Part shown: one piece after another, positions 15,539 to 23,239 of the stretch
How positions within the stretch are numbered: the stretch's first letter is position 1
Layout of the letters: the number at the start of each line of letters is the position of its first letter
DNA from: CADEFF01 sp964569315
Lineage (GTDB): Bacteria; Pseudomonadota; Alphaproteobacteria; Dongiales; Dongiaceae
DNA: 24,842 nt
Direction of reading: 5' to 3'
Assembly: GCA_964569315.1 (NCBI GenBank)
Contig: CAZMUZ010000051.1
Coordinates: 1 to 24,842, forward strand
Translations under genes and position numbers: made by a program
Notes under the pieces: model-generated
Seen by the model: the letters and a program-made list of their open reading frames with translations, nothing else
Databases searched by the model: none
What the model was told of the DNA's origin: nothing

Positions 15539-17454
15539 GCCCTCACCGAGCTGTGGGTCTCCCGACCCAGGGCTTGCAGCGCCGTCGCGACGATGTGCTT
15601 CGCGCTGAGGCCGGCATCGTCATACTGCACGTCCGGCTTGTGATGGTCGATGAACCGGTCGGGCAGCACCAGCGGGCGGATCTTGAGGCCGCCATCGAGC
15701 AGCCCCGCCATCGCCAGATATTGCAGCACATGCGAGGCGAAGCCGCCGACCGAGCCTTCCTCGACCGTGATCAGCACCTCGTGCTCGGTCGCGAGGCGCC
15801 GCACCAGCGCCTCGTCGAGCGGCTTGCAGAAGCGGGCATCGGCGACCGTCGTGGAGAGGCCGCGCGCCGCGAGGTCCTCCGCCGCCGCCAGCGAATCCTT
15901 GAGGCGCGTGCCGAAGGAGAGGATCGCGACCGCGGTGCCTTCGCGCAGCACGCGGCCCTTGCCGATCGGCAGCACCTCGCCGCGCGTCGGCAGCTCCACC
16001 CCCACGCCGTCCCCGCGCGGATAGCGGAAGGCCGAGGGGCGGTCGTCGATCTCGACCGCCGTGCGCACCATATGCACGAGCTCCGCCTCGTCCGCCGGCG
16101 CCATGATCACGAAGCCCGGCAGGCAGCCGAGATAGGCGACGTCGTAGGCGCCGGCATGGGTCGCGCCGTCGGCGCCGACGAGCCCCGCCCGGTCCATCGC
16201 GAAGCGGACCGGAAGCTGCTGGATGGCGACGTCGTGCACCACCTGGTCGTAGGCGCGCTGCAGGAAGGTCGAATAGATCGTGCAGAACGGCTTGTAGCCC
16301 TCGGTCGCGAGGCCGGCGGCGAAGGTCACGCCATGCTGCTCGGCAATGCCGACGTCGAAGGTGCGCTCCGGAAAGCGCTGGCCGAACTTGTCGAGGCCGG
16401 TGCCGGAGGGCATGGCCGCGGTGATCGCCACGATCTTCGGATCGATCTCCGCTTCCTGGATCAGCGCCTTGGCATAGACCGCGGTATAGCTCGGCGCGTT
16501 GCTGACCGGCTTCACCTGCGCGCCGGTCACCACGTCGAACTTGGTGACGCCGTGATACTTGTCGGCGGACTTCTCGGCCGGCGCGTAACCGTGACCCTTC
16601 TGGGTCACGACATGGATCAGCACCGGGCCACCCTGCTCGTCGTCGCGCACGTTGCGCAGCACCGGCAGCAGGTGATCGAGATTGTGTCCGTCGATCGGGC
16701 CCACATAGTAGAAGCCCATCTCCTCGAACATCGTCCCGCCGGTGATGATGCCGCGCGCATATTCCTCGGCGCGGCGGGCGGTCTCCTTGAGGCGCCGCGG
16801 GAAATGCTCGGCGACCTCGCGGCCGAGGCTCCGCAGCGTGCGGAAGGATTTCGAGGAGAGCAGCCGCGCCAGATAGGCGCTCATCGCGCCGACCGGCGGC
16901 GCGATCGACATGTTGTTGTCGTTGAGGATGACGACGAGCCGGCTGTCCATCGAGCCGGCGTTGTTCATCGCCTCATAGGCCATGCCGGCGCTCATGGCGC
17001 CATCGCCGATGACGGCGATGACGTGGTTCTTCCTGCCCGAGAGATCGCGCGCGACGGCCATGCCGAGGCCGGCCGAGATCGAGGTCGAGCTGTGCGCCGC
17101 GCCGAACGGGTCGTAGTCGCTTTCCGCGCGACGCGTGAAACCCGACAGCCCGCCGCCTTGCCGCAAGGTGCGGATGCGGTCGCGGCGGCCTGTGAGAATC
17201 TTGTGCGGATAGGCCTGGTGGCCCACGTCCCAGATCAGCCGGTCGTCCGGCGTCTCGAAGAGATAGTGGAGCGCCACCGTGAGCTCGACGACGCCCAGCC
17301 CCGCCCCCAGATGCCCGCCCGTGATCGAAACCGCCTCGACGGTTTCCTGGCGCAGCTCGTCGGCGAGCTGACGCAACTGGTGCGGCTCGAGCCGGCGCAG
17401 GTCGGCCGGCACTTTGATCTGGTCGAGCAGCGGCTTCGGGCTGACTGCAGTCAA
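15535..17454 (-). CDS. dxs: 1-deoxy-D-xylulose-5-phosphate synthase
   Basis: Thiamine-diphosphate enzyme joining pyruvate and glyceraldehyde 3-phosphate, the entry and main control point of the MEP isoprenoid pathway; also a precursor step for thiamine and sometimes B6. It has 639 residues, near the usual 620-640. Features are His48 (ITGGHLGAGLGVVEL), the ThDP/Mg motif GDGAMSAGMAYEAMNNAG (150-167) with NDNNMS (178-183), the transketolase middle domain with VGIAEQHGVTFAAGLA, and a C-terminal domain ending VATALQALG. The start is TTG at 17454, supported by AAAAGGA about 7 bases upstream. It follows ispA in the same direction, 58 bases away. Confidence 0.95.
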   Translation of the reverse strand: MTAVSPKPLLDQIKVPADLRRLEPHQLRQLADELRQETVEAVSITGGHLGAGLGVVELTVALHYLFETPDDRLIWDVGHQAYPHKILTGRRDRIRTLRQGGGLSGFTRRAESDYDPFGAAHSSTSISAGLGMAVARDLSGRKNHVIAVIGDGAMSAGMAYEAMNNAGSMDSRLVVILNDNNMSIAPPVGAMSAYLARLLSSKSFRTLRSLGREVAEHFPRRLKETARRAEEYARGIITGGTMFEEMGFYYVGPIDGHNLDHLLPVLRNVRDDEQGGPVLIHVVTQKGHGYAPAEKSADKYHGVTKFDVVTGAQVKPVSNAPSYTAVYAKALIQEAEIDPKIVAITAAMPSGTGLDKFGQRFPERTFDVGIAEQHGVTFAAGLATEGYKPFCTIYSTFLQRAYDQVVHDVAIQQLPVRFAMDRAGLVGADGATHAGAYDVAYLGCLPGFVIMAPADEAELVHMVRTAVEIDDRPSAFRYPRGDGVGVELPTRGEVLPIGKGRVLREGTAVAILSFGTRLKDSLAAAEDLAARGLSTTVADARFCKPLDEALVRRLATEHEVLITVEEGSVGGFASHVLQYLAMAGLLDGGLKIRPLVLPDRFIDHHKPDVQYDDAGLSAKHIVATALQALGRETHSSVRA

Positions 17455-17512
17455 GGCAACATCCTTTTCCGGCCGATTCCCCTCGAGGTTGGGAGGAGAT
17501 AAGCCTTAATTT

Positions 17513-18400
17513 TCAATGCTTTCGATTGACCACGAAATAGGACATCTGGCGCAGAAGGTCGGCCTTTTCCCCGAACAAATCAAGATGGCCCGCGGCCTGT
17601 CTGGCGAGGAGCTGGGCCTGTTCCCGGGCGCGTTCGATGCCGAGCAGTGCCACGAAGGTCGCCTTTCCGGCCTCCTGGTCGGCGCCGACCGGCTTTCCGG
17701 TGGCCGCTTCGGTGCCTTCGTAGTCGAGCAGGTCGTCCGCGATCTGGAAGGCGAGCCCCAGATCGTGGGCGTAGTTGACCAGCGCATGGCGGGCCGCCTC
17801 CGACGCCTGGCCGAGGACCGCGCCGGCGCTGCAGGAGAAGGCGATGAGGGCGCCCGTCTTCATGCGCTGCAGCCGCGTGATCGCGCCGAGATCGAGGCGC
17901 GAGTTCTCGCCCTCGAGATCGATCATCTGCCCGCCTACCATGCCGGCGACGCCGGCCGCCTTGGCAAGCGCGATGACGAGCTCGGCGCGCACCGCCGGAT
18001 TGTCGTGGGTGGGCGCGGCGCCGACCACCTCGAAGGCGAGCGTCAGCAGGCCGTCGCCCGCGAGGATCGCGGTCGCCTCGTCGAATTTCTTGTGCACGGT
18101 CGGCCGGCCGCGCCGCAGATCGCTGTCGTCCATCGCCGGCAGATCGTCATGGACGAGGCTGTAGCAATGCACCATCTCGATCGCCGCCGCGACGCGATGC
18201 GCGCTCTCCTCGTTCACGTCGAAGAGGCGCGAGCCCGCGACGACCAGAAAGGGACGGATACGCTTGCCGCCGCCGAGGCAGGCATAGCGCATCGCTTCCA
18301 TGACTTTCGCCTCCGCGCCCAGCGGCGCGGGCAGCAGGCGGTCGAGCGTGTTGGTCACGGAGGTCGCGACCTCGGCGAGAGCGGCGTCGATCGAATCCAA
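17513..18400 (-). CDS. ispA: Farnesyl diphosphate synthase (polyprenyl synthase family)
   Basis: Condenses IPP with DMAPP/GPP to make farnesyl diphosphate, feeding quinone, hopanoid and undecaprenyl synthesis. The first aspartate-rich motif is Asp85/86...Asp91/92 (HDDLPAMDDSDLRRG), with the two-residue insertion of bacterial class-II FPP synthases; the second is FQIADDLLD (Asp222, 223, 226). GGGKRIRP (43-50) is the IPP contact. Chain length is inferred as C15 from the E. coli-like SLVHDD context; a C20 product is not excluded. The likely start is TTG at 18400 (295 residues), 13 bases after the xseB stop. Frames further upstream would run through xseB. Confidence 0.92.
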   Translation of the reverse strand: MDSIDAALAEVATSVTNTLDRLLPAPLGAEAKVMEAMRYACLGGGKRIRPFLVVAGSRLFDVNEESAHRVAAAIEMVHCYSLVHDDLPAMDDSDLRRGRPTVHKKFDEATAILAGDGLLTLAFEVVGAAPTHDNPAVRAELVIALAKAAGVAGMVGGQMIDLEGENSRLDLGAITRLQRMKTGALIAFSCSAGAVLGQASEAARHALVNYAHDLGLAFQIADDLLDYEGTEAATGKPVGADQEAGKATFVALLGIERAREQAQLLARQAAGHLDLFGEKADLLRQMSYFVVNRKH

Positions 18401-18413
18401 GGATAAGTCTGCC

Positions 18414-18665
18414 TTAATCCAGATTGGCGGGGACGGCTCCGACGCTGCCGTCGGCGTTGATGACGATCTTGGCCACCTTGTCCTGCGCATCGCGCAGCTT
18501 GACCTCGCAATGGCGCTTCAGCAGCGCGCCGCGCTCGTAGAAGCGGACGGCGTCCTCGAGCTTGCTCTCGCCCTTTTCGAGCTGCCGGACCAGATCCTGC
18601 AGCTCGTCGAGCGCGTCCTCGAAGCTCATTTTGGCGATATCCGCCGGTATCTTCGCCTCAGCCAT
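18414..18665 (-). CDS. xseB: Exodeoxyribonuclease VII small subunit
   Basis: Small subunit of the ExoVII nuclease, which degrades single-stranded DNA; 83 residues, the usual size. The core MSFEDALDELQDLVRQLEKG, then LEDAVRFYERGALLKRHCEVKL, is the conserved coiled-coil segment that wraps around the large subunit XseA (not in this window). A C-terminal tail ending in PANLD follows. The ATG at 18665 has an AGGGG element about 11 bases upstream. Its place just before ispA and dxs is a widespread bacterial gene order. Confidence 0.93.
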   Translation of the reverse strand: MAEAKIPADIAKMSFEDALDELQDLVRQLEKGESKLEDAVRFYERGALLKRHCEVKLRDAQDKVAKIVINADGSVGAVPANLD

Positions 18666-18730
18666 GCCTGCGCTACCCCTGGGGACCGGCCAGTCTAGAC
18701 AGCGGCCGGGTGCCGGACAAGGCAGGCAAT

Positions 18731-18751
18731 GCCCGAAATTCCGGGCTTTTT
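18731..18751 (+). terminator. Short hairpin with T-run, antisense to the local genes
   Basis: A 5-bp GC stem (18731-18735 with 18742-18746, 6-nt loop) followed by five T (18747-18751) resembles a small Rho-independent terminator read on the plus strand. All genes here run on the minus strand, so it would stop antisense transcription; on the minus strand the hairpin lacks a following T-run. It lies between the HDAC-like stop and the xseB start. The stem is short. Confidence 0.3.
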
Positions 18752-18762
18752 CAAGGCTTTCC

Positions 18763-19701
18763 TCAGGCCATCAGCCGGCCCACGTGGGCCGCGGCGCTGG
18801 CCCCGAGCGCCCCCAGCTCATAGCCGCCCTCCAGCGCCGAGACGAGCCGCCCGCCCGCATGGCGATCGGCGATCCGCATAAGCTCGCCGGTGACCCAGAC
18901 ATAGTCCGATTCGTCGAGCTGCAGCATGGCGAGCGGATCGGCCCGGTGCGCATCGAACCCGGCCGAGACCATCACCAGGTCCGGCCGGAAGCGATCGAGC
19001 GCCGGCAGGATGACGTCCTCGAAAGCCGCCTTGAATTCGCGGGAACCGGCATTGGCGGGAAGCGGCAGGTTCCAGATATTCCCGCAGCCGCGTTCGTCGC
19101 TGGCGCCGGTACCCGGATAGAACGGCCATTGGTGGGTCGAGGCGTAGAAAAGCGCCGGATCGGCCGCGAAGAGATGCTGCGTCCCGTTGCCGTGATGCAC
19201 GTCGAAATCCACCACCGCCACGCGTTCGAGCCCGTGCGCCGCGCGCGCATGCAGCGCACCGACCGCAATGTTGTTGAAGATGCAGAAGCCCATCGGTCGC
19301 GTGGCCTCGGCATGGTGCCCGGGCGGACGCACGGCGCAGAAGGCGTTGCGCGCCTCGCCCGCGGCGACGGCATCGACCGCCGCGATCACCGCGCCGGCCG
19401 CCCGCAAGGCCGCCTCCCTGGAACCGGGCGAGGCGACCGTGTCGCCATCAAGCATCACACGTCCCTCGTCGGGGAGCGCCTCCAGCACCGCCTCGACATA
19501 GTCCGCCGGATGCACGCGGGCGAGCTCCGCCACCGTCGCGAGCGGCGCCTGGCGCCGGTCGAGCGCGCGGAACGCCTCGCCCTCGAGCGCGCGCATCACC
19601 GCCTCGAGGCGCATCGGCGATTCCGGATGGCCCTCGCCGGGATCGTGGCCGAGGCAGGCGGGATGGCTCAGCAGCAGGGTGCCCGCATTGGGGCGCGTCA
19701 C
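18763..19701 (-). CDS. Histone-deacetylase-family amidohydrolase (HDAH/acetylpolyamine type)
   Basis: Zinc-dependent deacetylase of 312 residues, cytoplasmic. The class II HDAC signature is complete: the HH pair at 129-130 (RPPGHHA), Zn ligands Asp167 and His169 (DFDVHHGNGT) and Asp250 (SAGFDAH), and the transition-state Tyr294 in EGGYELGAL. Bacterial members remove acetyl groups from polyamines, small amides or proteins; the substrate is not evident. The start is GTG at 19701, which overlaps the preceding MBL stop as GTGA, implying coupled translation. A gap of 97 bases separates it from xseB. Members of this family are often found at the head of the xseB-ispA-dxs block in Alphaproteobacteria. 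Confidence 0.92.
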   Translation of the reverse strand: MTRPNAGTLLLSHPACLGHDPGEGHPESPMRLEAVMRALEGEAFRALDRRQAPLATVAELARVHPADYVEAVLEALPDEGRVMLDGDTVASPGSREAALRAAGAVIAAVDAVAAGEARNAFCAVRPPGHHAEATRPMGFCIFNNIAVGALHARAAHGLERVAVVDFDVHHGNGTQHLFAADPALFYASTHQWPFYPGTGASDERGCGNIWNLPLPANAGSREFKAAFEDVILPALDRFRPDLVMVSAGFDAHRADPLAMLQLDESDYVWVTGELMRIADRHAGGRLVSALEGGYELGALGASAAAHVGRLMA

Positions 19702-20606
19702 AGCCAGTTCACCGGGATCTTGAGATAGGGCCGGCCATTCGGCGCCGGGGCCGGCATGCGGCCGCCCCGCACATTCACCTGCAGCGCCGGGAGCATCAGG
19801 GCCGGCGTGTCGAGCGTCTTGTCCCGCGCCTGGCGTTTCGCCACGAAATCCGCCTCGGCGATGCCGCCGCCGATATGGAGATTCTCGCGCCGCTGCGTCG
19901 CCACGTCGCTCTCCCAGGCGACCGCGCGGCCGTTCGGCGCATAGTCATGCGCCGTGAAGAGGCGCGTGTCGTCGGGCAGCGCGAAGAGGCGCTGGATCGA
20001 GCGGTAGAGCGACGGCGCCGAGCCGCCGGGGAAGTCGCAGCGCGCCGTGCCGTAATCCGGCATGAAGAGCGTGTCGCCGACGAAGGCCGCATCGCCCACC
20101 AGATAGGTCACGCAGGCCGGCGTATGGCCGGGGGTGGATAGGACCTTCGCCTCGAAGGATCCGAGGCGGAACGTCTCGTCCGGCTCGAAGCGGCGATCGA
20201 ACTGGCGGCCGTCCGCTGGCAGGTCCTCGCCGAGATCGAAGGCGTCCCGGACCATTTCCTGGACAATCGTCACCTTGCCGCCGATGCCGAGCTTCGCCCC
20301 CAGCGCATCGCGGCAATAGGCGCCGCCCGCGAGATGGTCGGCATGGACATGGGTTTCCAGCACCCATTCGACCTCGAGATGGCGCGCCTTCGCATAGGCG
20401 AGGACGGCATCGGCGGATTCCGTCCCGGTGCGCCCCGCCTTTCCGTCATAGTCGAGGACGGCATCGATCAGCGCCGCGACGTTGCGCTTCGGATCGATCG
20501 CGAGGTAGGTGACCGAGCAGGTCTCCCGGTGGAAGAACCCGACCACCTCCGGTCCGGTCTCGGAGCGCGAAACGATCGGCGCCTTTGGAACCTGCGTGCC
20601 GTCCAT
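19698..20606 (-). CDS. MBL-fold metallohydrolase, persulfide-dioxygenase-like
   Basis: Metallo-beta-lactamase-fold protein of 302 residues. Metal ligands are His86, His88, Asp90 and His91 (THVHADHLAGG), His161 (STPGHTPACVTYLVGD), Asp178 (GDTLFMPDYGTARCDFPGG) and His220 (FTAHDY). The GDTLF-PDYGTARCDFPGG element and HADHLAG are typical of the ETHE1/Blh sulfur dioxygenase branch, which oxidises glutathione persulfide using one Fe(II). The C-terminal extension (about 240-302) is longer than in ETHE1, and no rhodanese domain is present. I chose the ATG at 20606; a longer frame to 20792 lacks family similarity and crosses the divergent promoter region. Dioxygenase activity is inferred; a hydrolase is possible. 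Confidence 0.82.
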   Translation of the reverse strand: MDGTQVPKAPIVSRSETGPEVVGFFHRETCSVTYLAIDPKRNVAALIDAVLDYDGKAGRTGTESADAVLAYAKARHLEVEWVLETHVHADHLAGGAYCRDALGAKLGIGGKVTIVQEMVRDAFDLGEDLPADGRQFDRRFEPDETFRLGSFEAKVLSTPGHTPACVTYLVGDAAFVGDTLFMPDYGTARCDFPGGSAPSLYRSIQRLFALPDDTRLFTAHDYAPNGRAVAWESDVATQRRENLHIGGGIAEADFVAKRQARDKTLDTPALMLPALQVNVRGGRMPAPAPNGRPYLKIPVNWL

Positions 20607-20790
20607 GGTTTTCCGCGTCCCGGCGGCCCCTGCAATTCCCGATGAATTGGCCCCCCGTGACGTTAATTTGCCATACATCCCCGGGCGAACAAAATTGACC
20701 TTCCCGCCCACGGAACGGTAAGTGATCCTTGTGGCCCGAAATTTCGAGAACCGGTTCGCCGACCTTCCCGTTCCGTCGCCGAGGAAACCC
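20607..20790. other. Divergent promoter region between the MBL and L,D-transpeptidase genes
   Basis: 184 bases between divergent starts. TTGACC at 20695-20700 is a good -35-like element reading toward the transpeptidase gene, but the sequence about 17 bases on (GTAAGT) is a poor -10, so I do not call a promoter. I see no clear terminator or RNA element. Confidence 0.4.
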
Positions 20791-22464
20791 ATGCCGTCTC
20801 GCCGGGCCGGCCTCGCCGGCTATCTGGTCCTGGCCCTTGCCCTGTCGGCGAATGGCGGGGCGGCCCGCGCGGAACCGCCGGGCAATTTCGCGACGACGCC
20901 CGCCATCGACGGGCCGGCGGGCATCGCGCCCGCCATGCCTGTCGCGGCACCTTCCCGCAGCTTTTCCGGCGATCTGGCGGGGGCGCTCGCGGACTCCGCC
21001 TATGCCGCCCGGCTCGCTTCGCTCGGACTCGATCCCGCTACGCTCCGCGATTTCTATGCGGAACGCGCCAACCGGGCGCTCTGGGTCGAGGATGGCGGCG
21101 TCGCGCCGGCCGGCACCGTCCTTGCCACGTCGCTCGAGGCCGTCTCGCGCGGCGGCCTCGTCCTACTGGCGCCTGCGGTAGCCCGCATCGAGGCGCTCGG
21201 CACGGCATCGGACGCGGCCTCGCTCACGGAGCTCGAGCTGCTGCTGAGCGGCACGCTCGCGGAATCCGCCTTTGCGGCGGGCGAGGCGATGGAGGCTGGG
21301 ACGCGCCTCACGCTCCTCGACACGATCGATGCGGACGACCCGGCGCCTTCGGTCGCCACGCTGCTTCCCGCCCAGCGCGATTTCTGGGCGCTGGTCCAGG
21401 CCTTCCGGAGCTATTCGGCGATCGCGCTCGCCGGCGGATGGCCCCGCGTGCCGGACGGACCGAAGCTCGAGCTCGGCATGCGCGATCCGCGCGTGGCGGC
21501 GCTTCGCGAGCGGCTGGTCGCGACCGACGGCGAGCCGGCGCTCGTCGCGGAGCCCGAGCTCTTCGACGAGGCGCTCGAATCGTCGGTGAAGCGGTTCCAG
21601 CGCCGTCATGGGCTCGGCGACGACGGCGTCGTCGGGTTCAAGACCATCGACGCGCTCAACATGCCGGTCGAGGACCGGCTGCGCAGCATCGCCTTCAACA
21701 TCCGCAAGCTCTACGACAAGCGCCGCGACTGGGGCGATCGCTACATCCACGTGAACATCGCCGCGGCCGAGCTTACCTATGTCGATGGCGGCATCGTGCG
21801 CACCCATGTCCGCACGGTGGTCGGGCGCAAGGATCGCCAGACCCCGGAACTCGACAGCGAGATCAACCGGCTGGAGTTCAATCCGTTCTGGACCGTCCCG
21901 CCGAGGATCGCCCGCGTCGATCTGCTGCCGAAGATCCAGTCCAATCCGCGCTACTTCGCCGAGCAGAACATCCGCATCTATTCGAGCTGGAGCGAAGCCG
22001 CGAACGAGATCGATCCCGACACGATCGACTGGTTCAGCGCCGAGGCGCGCGCCATGCGCTACCGCCTGAAGCAGGATCCGGGCCCGGAGAACGCGCTGGG
22101 GCCGGTGAAGCTGCTGTTCCCCAACCAGTACGACGTCTATATCCACGGCACCACGCACCAGGAGCTGTTCGTGAAGCCGGCGCGCTTCTTCAGCTCCGGC
22201 TGCATCCGCGTGCAGGAGCCGCTCGATCTGGCGGCGATGGTGCTGAGCGACGACCCGAGCTGGGACCGCGCCAGGATCGACGCGACCGTGGCCAAGAACC
22301 GCAACACGCCGGTCAAGCTGCTGCGGCCGCTGCCGATCCATCTCGACTACCGCACCGCCTGGGTCGATGCGGACGGGCTGCTGCAGCTTCGCGAGGACAT
22401 CTACCGGCGCGACAAGCTGCCTCCGAAAGCGGTGCTGGCGCAGAACGCGACGACAGATCGCTAG
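20791..22464 (+). CDS. L,D-transpeptidase, YcbB/LdtD type
   Basis: Periplasmic enzyme of 557 residues expected to form 3-3 cross-links between diaminopimelate residues of peptidoglycan. The ATG at 20791 has GAGGAA 4 bases upstream; a GTG at 20722 in the same frame is rejected. A signal peptide (MPSRRAGLAGYLVLALALSA, then ARA, cleavage near residue 27) is followed by a helical region, a peptidoglycan-binding domain (about 240-292; SSVKRFQRRHGLGDDGVVG), and a YkuD catalytic domain from about 315. The catalytic set is His452 (HGTTHQELF) and Cys471 in SSGCIRVQ. The large size and domain order match YcbB rather than small YkuD proteins. The following gene encodes a MepK-like endopeptidase. Confidence 0.92.
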   Translation: MPSRRAGLAGYLVLALALSANGGAARAEPPGNFATTPAIDGPAGIAPAMPVAAPSRSFSGDLAGALADSAYAARLASLGLDPATLRDFYAERANRALWVEDGGVAPAGTVLATSLEAVSRGGLVLLAPAVARIEALGTASDAASLTELELLLSGTLAESAFAAGEAMEAGTRLTLLDTIDADDPAPSVATLLPAQRDFWALVQAFRSYSAIALAGGWPRVPDGPKLELGMRDPRVAALRERLVATDGEPALVAEPELFDEALESSVKRFQRRHGLGDDGVVGFKTIDALNMPVEDRLRSIAFNIRKLYDKRRDWGDRYIHVNIAAAELTYVDGGIVRTHVRTVVGRKDRQTPELDSEINRLEFNPFWTVPPRIARVDLLPKIQSNPRYFAEQNIRIYSSWSEAANEIDPDTIDWFSAEARAMRYRLKQDPGPENALGPVKLLFPNQYDVYIHGTTHQELFVKPARFFSSGCIRVQEPLDLAAMVLSDDPSWDRARIDATVAKNRNTPVKLLRPLPIHLDYRTAWVDADGLLQLREDIYRRDKLPPKAVLAQNATTDR

Positions 22465-22505
22465 GGTGACAATTTTGAGATTTTGCCCGCCGCCGAATCG
22501 CGGGG

Positions 22506-22534
22506 TTGCCTAACCAGCCGTTAACTGTTTTTAT
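22506..22534 (+). promoter_or_regulatory. Candidate promoter of the mepK-like gene
   Basis: TTGCCT at 22506-22511 and TTTTAT at 22529-22534 are 17 bases apart, in an unusually A/T-rich patch of the 147-base gap before the mepK-like gene. If real, the gene can be expressed apart from the transpeptidase upstream. Called by eye only. Confidence 0.35.
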
Positions 22535-22611
22535 CCAAGATCAGGGGCGATTCGCTGACCCTTCGCGGTCGGCGAACACCGGGGTCAATCCATCGAACGG
22601 AGCTGCAACGG

Positions 22612-23163
22612 ATGTCGAAAGCCGGCGTGCCGACGTTTTTCACCCGCCGCCGTTTCCTCGCCGTGAGCGCCGCGGCCATCGCGATGCCGCATGTCGCCAA
22701 CGCAGCCGCCATCGCTGGCGGCCAGCGCAAGATCTCGCTCGACAATACGCATACCGGCGAGACGCTGACGACGGTCTATTGGCAGAAGGGCGACTATGTC
22801 GGCGGCGCGCTCCAGGAAATCGACCATATCATGCGGGACTTCCGCACCGGGGAGGTCCATCCGATCGATCCGCGGCTGCTCGACCTGCTGAACGGCCTCC
22901 ATCGCAAGGTCGACTCCCGCAAGCCCTACCAGATCGTCTCCGGCTACCGCTCGCCGCAGACCAACGCCGACCTCGCCGAGCACAGCGACGGCGTCGCCAA
23001 GCGCAGCCTGCATATGCAGGGCATGGCGATGGATCTCCGCCTCGGTGACGTCCGCCTCAAGACCCTGCGAAAGGCGGCCGTGTCGCTGGAGGCGGGCGGC
23101 GTCGGCTATTATCCGAACTCCAATTTCATTCACGTCGACGTCGGTCGCGTCCGCACCTGGTAG
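22612..23163 (+). CDS. MepK/YcbK-type peptidoglycan endopeptidase (DUF882), Tat-exported
   Basis: Protein of 183 residues. The N-terminus has a twin-arginine signal, TRRRFLAVSAAAIAMP, with likely cleavage after ANA near residue 31. The mature part is a DUF882/peptidase M15-like fold. Probable zinc ligands are His134 and Asp141 (HMQGMAMD, H-x6-D) and His174 (FIHVDVG), with SGYRSPQTNADL before them. E. coli MepK (YcbK) is a Tat substrate that cuts 3-3 cross-links, and its gene adjoins ldtD (ycbB). The same neighbours here support the same role. The ATG at 22612 has GGAG about 9 bases upstream. Function is inferred from family and context. Confidence 0.87.
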   Translation: MSKAGVPTFFTRRRFLAVSAAAIAMPHVANAAAIAGGQRKISLDNTHTGETLTTVYWQKGDYVGGALQEIDHIMRDFRTGEVHPIDPRLLDLLNGLHRKVDSRKPYQIVSGYRSPQTNADLAEHSDGVAKRSLHMQGMAMDLRLGDVRLKTLRKAAVSLEAGGVGYYPNSNFIHVDVGRVRTW

Positions 23164-23166
23164 ACG

Positions 23167-23214
23167 GGTGCCGCCGCCGGCACCACGCTGACGCGCGGTC
23201 CCGGAAGAGACCGC
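23167..23214 (+). terminator. Two adjacent stem-loops after the mepK-like gene
   Basis: The first hairpin has a 7-bp stem (23167-23173 with 23178-23184, 4-nt loop); the second has a 6-bp stem (23195-23200 with 23209-23214, 8-nt loop). They begin 3 bases after the stop and end before the ribosome site of the crotonase gene. Neither is followed by a T-run, so termination may be weak or Rho-dependent; an mRNA-stabilising role is equally possible. Confidence 0.4.
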
Positions 23215-23239
23215 CGGCGGGATGCAGCGGAGAGCGACA

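Noticed and set aside
15553..17502. A 649-codon plus-strand open frame
   Set aside because: Exact shadow of dxs on the other strand; no start context and no domain.
20607..20792. N-terminal extension of the persulfide-dioxygenase-like protein
   Set aside because: The 62 extra residues lack family similarity and would overlap the transpeptidase start; the ATG at 20606 is adequate.
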